From positions 1 to 64,000 of the forward strand of contig CAYZJI010000003.1 in the NCBI GenBank assembly GCA_964479045.1: a stretch of DNA of 64,000 bases, read 5' to 3'. Under the pieces are notes generated by a model. That model had not been told where the DNA came from. It ran no database searches and worked only from the letters and a program-made list of their open reading frames with translations. Position numbers and translations under genes: made by a program. Position 1 is the stretch's first letter; each line of letters opens with the position of its first letter. Source of the DNA: 2-02-FULL-47-50 sp964479045. Its GTDB lineage: Bacteria; Pseudomonadota; Gammaproteobacteria; Eutrophobiales; Eutrophobiaceae. This document shows positions 44,368 to 54,373 of this stretch, in pieces.

Positions 44368-45659
44368 AAAAAGTCCTGATTATCAGCCCGAACTGGCCAC
44401 CGATTGCCTATCCGGACATGCAGAGAGTCCGGATGGCATCTGCACATTTCCGGGGATTGGGTTGGGAGCCACTGATTCTGGCAGTAACTCCGGAGTTGCA
44501 GGGTGGGGTCAGAGATCCGTTGCTTGCAGAAACGCTCCCGGACAATCTGATGATCAGATACGCGGGGGCCATACCGGCGTGGATTACAAAATGGATCGGG
44601 ATTAGTAATGTCGGGATAAGGAGTATTTTTCATTTTGCAACCACCGGTTCTCATATCATCCGGCAGATGAAACCAGACATCATTTTTTTCTCTACAACCA
44701 TGTTTGTTCTTTTCATTCTGGGGCCTTATTGGCTGAAGAGGCATAGTGTCCCCTATATTCTTGATTTTCAGGATCCATGGGTCAATGATCCGGAAACTGA
44801 CTCTGGCGGCTGGACCTTAAAACGCAGATTGGTAAATTATATAGCGCGTTTTCTGGAACCCATGACCATTCGCCACGCAGCCGCCATTGTGTGTGTATCG
44901 CCTGATTATCCTGTCATGCTGGCCAGACGGTATCCTGATGTCAAAATGGATCGTTATACGGTATTACCCTTTGGCGCAACAACAAAAGACATGCAAGTTT
45001 TGCTGAGCGCAAATGTAAAACAGAATATATATGACCCCAAAGACGGCTGTTGTCATTGGGTTTACACCGGGGTTATAAACCCGGATATGGAACTGGCCCT
45101 GCGAGCATTTTGTATGGCACTTAAAAGAGCATTAATCGAAACCCCAGGTCAATTTGAAAAATTGCGTGTGCATTTCATCGGTACCAATTATGCTGATCAT
45201 CAGCATGTAATGAGTGTTCAAAACCTCGCCCATGAATGTGGCGTCGGAGATATTATTATGGAAAGTCCGGAAAGGATTGCCTACTTCGAAGCACTACAGT
45301 GTTTAAATCAGGCCGATGCATTGATTGCCACCGGAGCAAGCCACGCAGGGTATACTGCTTCCAAGATATATCCGTATATATTATTCAGGAAACCATTACT
45401 TGGCATTTTTCATCAAAATAGCAGTGTTGTGCAGGTGTTTGAAGAAACTCAATGCGGAACGCTTGTAAAGTTTGGAAATAATGAATCCGTTCAATCCATT
45501 TCAGAAAAAATCTTCAAAACCTGGTTCCATGGTGTATGTGCCCAAGCGCCTCAAACAGACTGGAATAATTTCAGGAAGTATACGTCTGAAGTAATGTCAG
45601 AAAAGTTGTGCTCCGTTTTTGAAAAATCATTGCAAGATAACAGCAAGAATATCCATTGA
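44364..45659 (+). CDS. glycosyltransferase (GT4-like)
   Basis: A 431-residue GT-B protein. The N-terminus KVLIISPNWPPIAYPDMQRVRMASAHFRGLGWEP is of the WcaI/GT4 type, and VPYILDFQDPWVND and YTASKIYPYILFRKPLLGIFH are in their expected places. Its substrate is unknown. It is coupled by a TTGA overlap to the polymerase. Confidence 0.8.
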   Translation: MKKVLIISPNWPPIAYPDMQRVRMASAHFRGLGWEPLILAVTPELQGGVRDPLLAETLPDNLMIRYAGAIPAWITKWIGISNVGIRSIFHFATTGSHIIRQMKPDIIFFSTTMFVLFILGPYWLKRHSVPYILDFQDPWVNDPETDSGGWTLKRRLVNYIARFLEPMTIRHAAAIVCVSPDYPVMLARRYPDVKMDRYTVLPFGATTKDMQVLLSANVKQNIYDPKDGCCHWVYTGVINPDMELALRAFCMALKRALIETPGQFEKLRVHFIGTNYADHQHVMSVQNLAHECGVGDIIMESPERIAYFEALQCLNQADALIATGASHAGYTASKIYPYILFRKPLLGIFHQNSSVVQVFEETQCGTLVKFGNNESVQSISEKIFKTWFHGVCAQAPQTDWNNFRKYTSEVMSEKLCSVFEKSLQDNSKNIH

Positions 45660-47110
45660 ATCAATTCCAGACATTGCAGCCGTCTAACAGTCTGCGGCAA
45701 CAGCGGTCTGTAGAACGCTATCCAAAGTTATTGCTGGCGATAAAAATATTTTTCTTTCTGTCATTCGGATATTGTCTTTATCACAGCATTTTATACCCCG
45801 AAGATTCGGTTTTAAGCGCCCTGATAATTATTATTGCAGCACTGGTGCCCGGATATCTCTGGGCAGATGGGCGCATTCCCGGATTACCAATACTCCCGCT
45901 CCATGTATTGGCATTGATCTGGACATTTGCCTTGCCGTTAATGGCCGGTCATCCGCTATTAAAAAAATATGATGAGGATCAAATAATCTATGCCGCTATG
46001 ACCGTGGTCACCTATGCAATAGTTGCAACTATATCGTGGTATTTAATATCACGGCGCCGTTATAAGCCCAGAAAGTTTTACTATATTCTTTCCGAAAGCC
46101 GTGGATTTAATTTATTTATTGCTTCGTTGATGCTCGGCGGTATATTTACAGCTTTGGTAATCAGTCGTGATCTGAACATCGACCCAAGTCTGTTCGGAAT
46201 TCTTCGTGCGGCAATAATTTCATTTGCATCTATTGCAATGTTTGTTTTGGCTTACCGCGCAGGCAAAAATGAAATTAACAGGTTGCAAAAGATAATCTTT
46301 TTTTGTGTGGCCCTTTTTTATATTGTAATGCAAATGTCATCTTTGTATTTGATTGGGGCAGTCACCTGTATATCGATTGCAATAGTTGGTTATACCGTAG
46401 GTAAACAAAGAGTACCATGGCTTGGATTGATAGCGACTTTCCTTGTATTCAGTGTGTTTCATGCCGGTAAAGCTGAAATAAGGGAACGATATTTATTCTC
46501 CGAATATCGTGCCATAGAGGTGGCCGATATACCTCGGTTACTGGACGAATGGACAGATGCGGGATTTCGCACAATATTTTATTCTGATGAGGTTAAAAAT
46601 ACTTACTCTCCGATATATCAGCGTACTAGTCTTATTCATCTGCTTTTGTTTGTTCAACATGCATCACCCAGATATGTCCCCTATCTTGAGGGCGCCACCT
46701 ATGTAATTGTGCCGCAATTATTAATCCCGAGATTCCTGAACCCGAACAAGCCACCGTCACACCTGGGAACAACACTGTTGAATATGCACTATGGCATCCA
46801 GAGAGAGGAATATGCGCGAACAACCACAATCGGCTGGGGTTTATTGAATGAATCCTACGCAAATTTTGGTTTGCTGGGCGTCATGGGGCTCGCCTGCTTC
46901 ATGGGTACATTGTTGGGCGTGGTTGGCCGCCTTACTGCGGGTGCCCCGATAATGTCATTTGAGAATCTTATTGGAATAACATTTACTGTGCTGGCGATAC
47001 AAACAGAATTTTCGATGGGTGTTTTCATGTCGGTCCTTGTGCAATCGCTGGCCGTGTTGGTTCTGGTGATACCGATCCTGAAAAGACAAAATTATTATTA
47101 TTCGAAATAG
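45656..47110 (+). CDS. O-antigen polymerase (Wzy-like)
   Basis: A 484-residue polytopic protein with about 12 transmembrane helices. A periplasmic loop carries RTSLIHLLLFVQHASPRYVPYLEGATYVIVPQLLIPRFLNPNKP, and a later segment GWGLLNESYANFGLLGVMGLA is typical of polysaccharide polymerases of this type. It starts at TTG in the stop of the previous gene. It is the second Wzy-like protein of the window, even though an ABC exporter is also present, so more than one assembly route may operate. Confidence 0.75.
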   Translation: MNQFQTLQPSNSLRQQRSVERYPKLLLAIKIFFFLSFGYCLYHSILYPEDSVLSALIIIIAALVPGYLWADGRIPGLPILPLHVLALIWTFALPLMAGHPLLKKYDEDQIIYAAMTVVTYAIVATISWYLISRRRYKPRKFYYILSESRGFNLFIASLMLGGIFTALVISRDLNIDPSLFGILRAAIISFASIAMFVLAYRAGKNEINRLQKIIFFCVALFYIVMQMSSLYLIGAVTCISIAIVGYTVGKQRVPWLGLIATFLVFSVFHAGKAEIRERYLFSEYRAIEVADIPRLLDEWTDAGFRTIFYSDEVKNTYSPIYQRTSLIHLLLFVQHASPRYVPYLEGATYVIVPQLLIPRFLNPNKPPSHLGTTLLNMHYGIQREEYARTTTIGWGLLNESYANFGLLGVMGLACFMGTLLGVVGRLTAGAPIMSFENLIGITFTVLAIQTEFSMGVFMSVLVQSLAVLVLVIPILKRQNYYYSK

Positions 47111-47116
47111 TACTGA

Positions 47117-48307
47117 ATGAAATCAAGGCTTGCAATTATATGTACACACCCCATTCAGTATTATGCACCTTGGTTTGCCTATCTGACGTCACACACGGAT
47201 TTGACGTTATGCGTTTTTTATCTTTCTGACGCTGGGTTACGACAGTATCAGGATCAGGGATTTGGTATACCTGTATGCTGGGACATTCCATTATTGAATG
47301 GATATGATTACAAGTTTGTGCATAATGCCAGTCCTGATCCGGGGACCAGTCACTTTATCGGCCTGTGGAATCCCGGACTCACCTCAAAAATCATGGACTT
47401 CAATCCTGATGCAGTCCTGCTGACATCATATAATTATGCGACTTTGCTTTATTTTCTGTGGCGCTGGTCGTCCGAAAAGATACCACTTATATTCCGTGGA
47501 GATTCTCACCGGATTGTCCCTGAAACCGGCCCGCTCAATTTGCTGAAACGACAGATCCTGATCAGGTTATTCAGACGGTTCAGTGCCGCACTTTTTGTCG
47601 GCGCCGCCAACCGCGAATATTTCAAATATCACCTGATACCGGATGAAAGGCTTTTTTTCAGCCCGCATGCTGTCGATAGTGGTCGGTTCAATACCGGACG
47701 TGATTCTGTCAAGACTGATGCAAGGTTATGGAAACAGTCGCTCGCCATACCCGATGACCATCGGGTTATACTTTTCGCCGGGAAGTTTGAGGACAAGAAA
47801 AGACCGGTGGATTTATTAAAAGCATTTATCCTTGCGGACCTGAAACAGGTGTCACTGCTTTATGTGGGCGCGGGCAAACTGGAACGTCAGTTACGACAAT
47901 TAGCTCAGGGTAATCCGTATGTTTATTTTGCCCCGTTTCAGAACCAGTCACTTATGCCAAGGACCTATGCAGCATGTGATGTATTTGTATTGCCCAGTAT
48001 GGGCCGATCAGAAACCTGGGGCATGGCGGTTAACGAAGCGATGAGTATGGGACGTCCTGCTATCGTCAGTAATCATGTAGGTTGTGCACAGGATCTGGTA
48101 ATTGATGGGGAAACCGGGATGACATTCCCCGCAGGTGATGTGGAAGCACTTGGTAAATGCCTGCAAGAAGCATTAAGCAGGCCTGACAGGCCAAGAATCT
48201 GGGGTGAGAATGCCATACGCAGAATACAGAGGTACAGTTACGAAGAGGCCACAAAAGGGCTTTTACTATCACTCAGAACTCTGAATATAGAAATGCATAC
48301 TTTATGA
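47117..48307 (+). CDS. GT4 family glycosyltransferase
   Basis: A 396-residue GT-B transferase. ICTHPIQYYAPWFAYLTSH begins the acceptor domain. ILFAGKFEDKKRPVDLLKAFILA and the donor-site motif PSMGRSETWGMAVNEAMSMGRPAIVSNHVGC (E-x7-E) identify GT4. It starts 6 bp after the polymerase. Substrate unknown. Confidence 0.88.
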   Translation: MKSRLAIICTHPIQYYAPWFAYLTSHTDLTLCVFYLSDAGLRQYQDQGFGIPVCWDIPLLNGYDYKFVHNASPDPGTSHFIGLWNPGLTSKIMDFNPDAVLLTSYNYATLLYFLWRWSSEKIPLIFRGDSHRIVPETGPLNLLKRQILIRLFRRFSAALFVGAANREYFKYHLIPDERLFFSPHAVDSGRFNTGRDSVKTDARLWKQSLAIPDDHRVILFAGKFEDKKRPVDLLKAFILADLKQVSLLYVGAGKLERQLRQLAQGNPYVYFAPFQNQSLMPRTYAACDVFVLPSMGRSETWGMAVNEAMSMGRPAIVSNHVGCAQDLVIDGETGMTFPAGDVEALGKCLQEALSRPDRPRIWGENAIRRIQRYSYEEATKGLLLSLRTLNIEMHTL

Positions 48308-48374
48308 CTACCATGTGAATAATTCGTATGACAGTATCTCATTTTCCATTAATGCAACCAGGTTTTGAATTTTA

Positions 48375-49562
48375 TTGATTAGAGTATTGCAGGTTGTAGC
48401 CAGCATTAACCAGGCTGTAGGTGGCCCAGCAGTTACTGTATCGCGTTTGGCTGCATCACTTCAGGCGCAAGATGTGGCTACTGTCATAGCCGCACTGGAT
48501 TATCCTGAGCACGGTTCACAACTCAATCAGGGCGGGTTTAAGTTGATTAATATCCGGGCCGGCTGGTTAGCAAAGCGATTACGTGGCTGGTGCCCTGAGC
48601 TCCGACGTCAAATGCAATCGATTGCAACGCACGGGATTAATCTTGTACACAGCCATGGTTTATGGATGTTTCCAAACATCTATGCACGGCAGGTGGCCAT
48701 GTCATCAGGACTGCCGCTTATAGTGTCACCGAGAGGAATGTTACAGCAGTGGTCATTAGGGCGTGGTCGCATCAAAAAAATGATTGCCTGGAATATTTAT
48801 GAACAAATCAATCTTAAGGCTGCTGCCCTTTTCCATGCTACAAGTGAAGATGAGGCACTTTCCATAAAACAACTGGGGTTTACCCAACCAATAGCCATCA
48901 TTCCGAATGGTATTGACTTGCCTGATCTTGCATCCATACCGGATCGTTCCATGCTTGAAAAGGTACATCCAGAGCTTGTTGACAAGTTCTGGATACTTTT
49001 TCTGTCACGTCTTCATCCGGTTAAAGGGATTGAGGAGTTATTGCGATGCTGGAGAAATCTGGCGGAACTATACAAAAACTGGCAGTTGATTATTGCCGGC
49101 CCGGATCTGGATGGATATGAAAAATATATCAGGCAGGAAACTATCAGGCTCGGACTGGAAAAACGTGTCACCTTCACCGGCATGTTACAGGGAAAAGAAA
49201 AAGCCTGTGCATTCAAACATGCAGATTTATTTATCTTGCCGACGCATTCTGAAAATTTCGGCCTGGTAATTGGTGAGGCACTTTCGCATGCAACACCCGT
49301 AATTACTACAAAAGCAGCACCCTGGACTGATTTGCTGACACATAAATGTGGCTGGTGGGTTGATAGAAGTGAAACTGATCTTACCAGCGCCATGCTGGAT
49401 GCGATGACGCGGCCTGGTACAGCAAGACGCGAAATGGGCATGAACGGGCGTGCCCTGATGGAGCAATCCTACTCCTGGGACAGGATCAGCAGCCGGATGA
49501 AAGCGGTGTATTTATGGCTTTGTAATCGGGGTGAACGGCCCGGGTGTGTAATAACAGAATGA
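48375..49562 (+). CDS. GT4 family glycosyltransferase
   Basis: A 395-residue GT-B protein. VGGPAVTVSRLAASLQAQD, HSHGLWMFPNIYARQVAMSSGLPLIVSPRGMLQQWSL and the E-x7-E motif PTHSENFGLVIGEALSHATPVITTKAAPW are typical. The start codon appears to be TTG 48375. It overlaps the next gene by ATGA. Confidence 0.88.
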   Translation: MIRVLQVVASINQAVGGPAVTVSRLAASLQAQDVATVIAALDYPEHGSQLNQGGFKLINIRAGWLAKRLRGWCPELRRQMQSIATHGINLVHSHGLWMFPNIYARQVAMSSGLPLIVSPRGMLQQWSLGRGRIKKMIAWNIYEQINLKAAALFHATSEDEALSIKQLGFTQPIAIIPNGIDLPDLASIPDRSMLEKVHPELVDKFWILFLSRLHPVKGIEELLRCWRNLAELYKNWQLIIAGPDLDGYEKYIRQETIRLGLEKRVTFTGMLQGKEKACAFKHADLFILPTHSENFGLVIGEALSHATPVITTKAAPWTDLLTHKCGWWVDRSETDLTSAMLDAMTRPGTARREMGMNGRALMEQSYSWDRISSRMKAVYLWLCNRGERPGCVITE

Positions 49563-50707
49563 ATATCTGCATAGTTCTGGGGCCTTTTCAACCGCTGCCG
49601 CCAACCGGGATGGGAGCAGTGGAGAAAGTCTGGATGGAACTGGCGAAATCATTTGTCTCGCGTGGAAACGATGTCGTCGTCGTTGGCCGGGAAACCACAG
49701 GTTCACAAGCCTATATTACGCCGGATGGAGTAAATGTTATCGAATGTAAGGGGTATCATGCATCCGGCATTATTCTGGTTGATTTGATAAAAGATTTCCT
49801 ATATGCCGTACAAACGGTCAAACAAATACCGGATTCAGATATTGTCGTAACCAATACATTCTGGTTGCCGGTGGTGCTTTCAATATTGAAGAAAAAAAAG
49901 GGACGGCTTGTCGTACATGTTGCCCGGTATCCAAAATGGCAGATGTGGCTGTATCAGGGTGCAGATGTTATTCAGGCTATTTCATCGGCGGTCGCTCAAG
50001 CTATTTGTGAGCAGACACCATCTGTTGGCAGCAAGGTCAGAGTCATAGGTTATCCGGTCGATCTTGAAGTTTTCAGACCCGTGCAATCGGGATACAGCCA
50101 TAATTCATCCATAGTCTATGTCGGGCGTATCCACCCTGAAAAAGGACTTGATTTACTGATAACAGCCTTCCGGCGTGTTGCCAGTAAAATTCCGCAAGCC
50201 AGCCTTGAAATTTATGGGCCATCTGACGCGCAGCGAGGTGGCGGTGGCGAGTTATATTTGAGAAAACTTGAGAATGCTGCGCGGGGAATGAATGTCAGGT
50301 TTCATGGGCCGGTATCAGATGAAAAAGTACTGGCGTCTGTTTATCAAAGGGCCGGGTGCTTTTGTTATCCGTCTATTGCCGAACGTGGTGAAGCATTTGG
50401 CCGTGCAGTACTTGAAGCGATGGCTTGCGGCATTCCATGTGTCGTCTCTTCGCTGGAATGTTTCCGGGATTTTGTGGTACATGACAAAAATGCACGGGTA
50501 TTCAATCACAGGGCGCCTGATGCATCTGCTTTGCTGGCTGACGCAATATGTCATTTGTTGGCGGACCCGGGATACGCAGGGAAATTAGGCAAGGCCGCAT
50601 TTGACCAAGCGACACGTTTTTCAACCGAAACTGTAGCCAGTCAGTACCTGCAAATGTTTGAAAGTGCGATACGTGATCGTGTAAACACTAATTCCTTGCA
50701 GGAATAA
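49559..50707 (+). CDS. GT4 family glycosyltransferase
   Basis: A 382-residue GT-B transferase. GPFQPLPPTGMGAVEKVWMELAKSFVSRGNDVVVVG is the acceptor-domain start. SIVYVGRIHPEKGLDLLITAFRRV and YPSIAERGEAFGRAVLEAMACGIPCVVSS (E-x7-E) complete the signature. ATG 49559 overlaps the preceding stop; the GTG at 49544 is rejected on that basis. Confidence 0.88.
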   Translation: MNICIVLGPFQPLPPTGMGAVEKVWMELAKSFVSRGNDVVVVGRETTGSQAYITPDGVNVIECKGYHASGIILVDLIKDFLYAVQTVKQIPDSDIVVTNTFWLPVVLSILKKKKGRLVVHVARYPKWQMWLYQGADVIQAISSAVAQAICEQTPSVGSKVRVIGYPVDLEVFRPVQSGYSHNSSIVYVGRIHPEKGLDLLITAFRRVASKIPQASLEIYGPSDAQRGGGGELYLRKLENAARGMNVRFHGPVSDEKVLASVYQRAGCFCYPSIAERGEAFGRAVLEAMACGIPCVVSSLECFRDFVVHDKNARVFNHRAPDASALLADAICHLLADPGYAGKLGKAAFDQATRFSTETVASQYLQMFESAIRDRVNTNSLQE

Positions 50708-50741
50708 TTTGTAAAATATCTCGAATGTAAAATATTCGATT

Positions 50742-51593
50742 ATGGACCAGACCCCAATACGCGCATCATTCACCGCTCCGGTTTCGGTAATGATTTTTAC
50801 TCTTGACGAAGAAATCAACCTTCCATCATGTCTGGAAAGCCTGAAGTGGTGTGACGATATTATTCTCGTTGACTCATTCAGCAAGGATCAGACAGTCGAG
50901 ATTGCAAGAAAATCAAACGCGCGGGTATTCCAGCATACTTTTTCCGGTTTTGGCGAACAACGTAACTGGGCGCTTGCAAACACATTCCCCAAACATGACT
51001 GGATTCTGATACTGGATGCTGATGAGAAGGTTCCGGGATCTCTGGTAGAAGAGATGGCGGGGGTTCTCAAAAATATTCCGGAGAGTATCGCTGCATTTCG
51101 CATCCGCAGGCGTTTTCATATGTGGGGCCGCTGGTTGCGATACAGCAGTCTTTATCCCACTTGGGTCGTCCGGCTCGTCCGGAAAGATCGGATAAAATTC
51201 ATAAACCGGGGACATGCGGAGACACAGCAAGTAGACGGGAAAATCATGAGCCTGGACTGTGATCTGGTTGATGAAAATCTGAAAGGCATTGATGAGTGGT
51301 TAGTACGACAAAACAGTTATTCGCAGAAAGATGCGGAATATGAGATTACTCTTGAGCGTGAACCAATAAACATAAGCGAGATATTCAGTCAGGATCCCCT
51401 GATCAGGAGAGCAGCACTCAAGCGCCTTGTAATACGTATGCCGGCAAGACCACTGTTATATTTTATTTACAGTTATATATTGCGAGGCGGATTTCTGGAT
51501 GGCAAGGATGGTCTTGCCTTCTGCATGATGAAGGCAATCTATCAGGGACTGATTGTTGCCAGAAAGCATGACCTTCGCCGGAGGACCCGTTGA
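50742..51593 (+). CDS. GT2 family glycosyltransferase (WaaE-like)
   Basis: A 283-residue GT-A protein related to WaaE/KdtX. VSVMIFTLDEEINLPSCLESLKWCDDIILVDSFSKDQTVEIA is the N-terminal signature. ILILDADEKVP supplies the DxD. The C-terminal half has FMMKAIYQGL-like helices typical of this subgroup. The sugar is unknown. It lies directly before galE. Confidence 0.87.
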   Translation: MDQTPIRASFTAPVSVMIFTLDEEINLPSCLESLKWCDDIILVDSFSKDQTVEIARKSNARVFQHTFSGFGEQRNWALANTFPKHDWILILDADEKVPGSLVEEMAGVLKNIPESIAAFRIRRRFHMWGRWLRYSSLYPTWVVRLVRKDRIKFINRGHAETQQVDGKIMSLDCDLVDENLKGIDEWLVRQNSYSQKDAEYEITLEREPINISEIFSQDPLIRRAALKRLVIRMPARPLLYFIYSYILRGGFLDGKDGLAFCMMKAIYQGLIVARKHDLRRRTR

Positions 51594-52619
51594 ATGGGTA
51601 AGGTAGTATTGTTGACGGGTGGCGCAGGCTATATTGGCTCACACATGGTCAAAATACTGAAAAATGCCGGCCATGAAACTGTGGTTTTTGACAATCTTTC
51701 TACGGGGCATCGCGATGCTGTTATAAGTGCAGCTTTTTATAAAGGTGACCTTAAAAATCCGGAAGAGATTACAAATGTACTCAGCAAAGTTGACTGTGAT
51801 CTGGTAATGCATTTTGCCGGAAGTTGTTACGTGGGCGAGTCCATGGTGGATCCCGGTAAATACTGGAACAATAATCTTGTTGGCACCATCAATCTTCTGG
51901 AAGCCATGCGTTCGGCAAATGTTGCTAATCTGGTGTTTTCATCTTCCTGCAGTACCTACGGAATCCCGGCGTCGGAAATTATCACAGAAGAACATCCGCA
52001 ACGACCGATCAATACCTATGGCATGACAAAATATGCTGCGGAACAGGCCATGCATGATTATGGATTAAATTATGGTATCAACACTGTATCTCTTCGTTAT
52101 TTCAATGCCGCCGGCTGTGATCCCGATGGAGACCTCGGGGAACGGCATGATCCGGAAACACATCTGATACCATTGGTACTGCAAGAAGCGCTGCGTGTGA
52201 AGAACGGCGGCGATCCAGCCGCTACAGAACTCAGAATTTTTGGGCTGGATTTTGAAACGCCGGACGGTACCTGTATCCGTGATTATGTACATGTCACGGA
52301 TTTATGTGTTGCGCATCTTCAGGCGATGCACCGGCTTTCAAGTGGCGTAGTAAATGGCTTTGAAGCCTTCAATCTCGGAAATGGTCATGGCTATTCTGTG
52401 AAAGAGGTCATTGAATCATGCCGGCGTGTGACCGGGCAGGACATTCAATACCGTCCTGCAGGGCGGCGTCCGGGCGATCCGGAACGTCTTGTGGCCAGTG
52501 CGGACAAGGCTGCACAGGTTTTGGGGTGGAGGCCCACCATTTCTGCCCTGGATGAAATTATAGAGACTGCGTGGAAATGGTTTCTGGCTGAGTCGATGCG
52601 GAGTGTGAAAAAAGAGTGA
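51594..52619 (+). CDS. galE: UDP-glucose 4-epimerase
   Basis: A 341-residue SDR epimerase interconverting UDP-glucose and UDP-galactose. GGAGYIGSH begins the Rossmann fold. The catalytic Tyr and Lys lie in NTYGMTKYAAEQ near residues 142-146. FNAAGCDPDGDLGERHDPETHLIPL and YVHVTDLCVAHLQAM are typical of GalE. It starts immediately after the GT2 stop and overlaps the carbamoyltransferase by a GTGA. Confidence 0.93.
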   Translation: MGKVVLLTGGAGYIGSHMVKILKNAGHETVVFDNLSTGHRDAVISAAFYKGDLKNPEEITNVLSKVDCDLVMHFAGSCYVGESMVDPGKYWNNNLVGTINLLEAMRSANVANLVFSSSCSTYGIPASEIITEEHPQRPINTYGMTKYAAEQAMHDYGLNYGINTVSLRYFNAAGCDPDGDLGERHDPETHLIPLVLQEALRVKNGGDPAATELRIFGLDFETPDGTCIRDYVHVTDLCVAHLQAMHRLSSGVVNGFEAFNLGNGHGYSVKEVIESCRRVTGQDIQYRPAGRRPGDPERLVASADKAAQVLGWRPTISALDEIIETAWKWFLAESMRSVKKE

Positions 52620-54367
52620 ATATTCTCGGGCTGAATGCATTTCATGGTGATTCCTCGGCCGCGTTGATCCGGGACGGTCAACTTGTCGCGGCAGCAGAAG
52701 AAGAACGGTTTTGCCGGATCAAGCATTGGGCCGGTCTTCCGGTCAGGTCAATTGCCTTTTGTCTTGAGCAGGGCGGGACAGACCTGAGTGATATTGATGT
52801 CATCGCCATCAATCAGGACTCACGGGCAAACAGTCTGGAGAAATTGAAATTTGCGATGAAGCACTGGCCAAGACCGGGCTTTATCTATGACAAAATAAAA
52901 GACAAGCTGAAACGGCAGGGAATCATCGCCGTGATCAATTCAAATTTCCCGGGCAAGGAATTTAACGGAAAGCTGATGAATGTTGAACATCATCTGGCAC
53001 ATTTATCGTCCACCTTTCATGTTTCCTCCTTTCCTGAGGCACTTGCAGTTTCGGTTGACGGATTTGGTGATTTTGCAAGTTGTGCATGGGGCATCGGCAG
53101 GGGAAATGACATACGGGTTGATGGCCGCATCTATTTCCCGCACTCACTCGGATTTTTTTATCTCGCGATGACCCAGTTTCTGGGTTTTCCCTATTACGGG
53201 GATGAATACAAGGTCATGGGACTGGCGCCATACGGCAAGGCACGCTACATGGATGCCATGCACAGGATTGTCAAGTTACAGGACGATGGAAGTTTCCGCC
53301 TTGATCTGGAATATTTTAAATATGTAAATCACAAGATCGAATATCAATGGACCGGGAGTTCACCCAAAGTCAGTACACTCTTGTCCGACAGGATTACCGG
53401 TTTGCTGGGTGAAGCAAGGCAGGAGAATGAACCGCTGATGGAGAGGCATAGGGACATCGCCTGTTCCGTACAGATGATGTATGAAGAAGCATTTTTTCAT
53501 TTGCTCAACAGTCTCGAAAGAAACTGCCGGACAAAGAATCTTGCCTTATCCGGCGGTTGCGCCATGAATTCGGTTGCCAATGGCAAGATCTGCAGAATGA
53601 CCGGGTTTAAAAAAATATATATCGCAGCTGCACCCGGGGATGCAGGTGGAGCGATTGGTGCGGCGCTGGTGGCGTGGTATGCAATCAATGCTGGTGTGGA
53701 TGCCAGACCTGTCATGAACCATGCCTACTGGGGGCCTGAATACACCAATGAAAAAATATCCAATCTGCTCAGGGAGAGAATGCAACAACTGGCGGACGCA
53801 GATTGCACGGTTGAATTAATCAGCGACCTGAAATCATTATGTCAAAAGACTGCCGCGGCAATCGCTGCGGGCAAGGTGGTTGGTTGGTTCCAGGGGCGTA
53901 TGGAGTGGGGCCCGCGCGCGCTGGGGAACCGATCAATAGTATGTGATCCCGGTCGGACGGACATGAAGGAGCTGCTTAACCGCAAAATCAAGCGCCGTGA
54001 ATCTTTCCGGCCCTTCGCGCCGTCGATATTACGGGAAGCAGTTTCGCAATGGTTCGAAGAAGATGATGACGTACCCTTTATGTCCCAGGTATTCCAGATC
54101 AGGCCGGAGCGCCGGCATCAAATACCTGCAGTGGCCCATGTGGATGGGTCCGGACGCCTGCAGACAGTGACGCGTGAATCGAACGCCCGGTATTATGAGT
54201 TGATCAGGGCCTTCAATGATATTACCGGTATCCCGATTGTGCTGAATACATCGTTTAATGAAAACGAACCGATTGTATGCAGTCCGGAAGAAGCGCTGGA
54301 ATGTTTCATCCGTACCGACATGGACACGCTGGTTATGAATGATTACAGCATATCCAGAAACAGATAA
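52616..54367 (+). CDS. NodU/CmcH family carbamoyltransferase
   Basis: A 583-residue O-carbamoyltransferase. The N-terminal Kae1-like domain starts ILGLNAFHGDSSAALIRDGQLVAAAEEERF, carries metal-binding histidines in NVEHHLAHLSSTF near residue 122-134, and has ALSGGCAMNSVANGK. The C-terminal domain carries GRMEWGPRALGNRSIVCDPGRTDMKELLN. The enzyme transfers carbamoyl from carbamoyl phosphate via carbamoyladenylate to a hydroxyl, here presumably of a sugar. It closes the plus-strand polysaccharide array and converges on the nucleotidyltransferase. Confidence 0.9.
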   Translation: MNILGLNAFHGDSSAALIRDGQLVAAAEEERFCRIKHWAGLPVRSIAFCLEQGGTDLSDIDVIAINQDSRANSLEKLKFAMKHWPRPGFIYDKIKDKLKRQGIIAVINSNFPGKEFNGKLMNVEHHLAHLSSTFHVSSFPEALAVSVDGFGDFASCAWGIGRGNDIRVDGRIYFPHSLGFFYLAMTQFLGFPYYGDEYKVMGLAPYGKARYMDAMHRIVKLQDDGSFRLDLEYFKYVNHKIEYQWTGSSPKVSTLLSDRITGLLGEARQENEPLMERHRDIACSVQMMYEEAFFHLLNSLERNCRTKNLALSGGCAMNSVANGKICRMTGFKKIYIAAAPGDAGGAIGAALVAWYAINAGVDARPVMNHAYWGPEYTNEKISNLLRERMQQLADADCTVELISDLKSLCQKTAAAIAAGKVVGWFQGRMEWGPRALGNRSIVCDPGRTDMKELLNRKIKRRESFRPFAPSILREAVSQWFEEDDDVPFMSQVFQIRPERRHQIPAVAHVDGSGRLQTVTRESNARYYELIRAFNDITGIPIVLNTSFNENEPIVCSPEEALECFIRTDMDTLVMNDYSISRNR

Positions 54368-54373
54368 GGCGGA

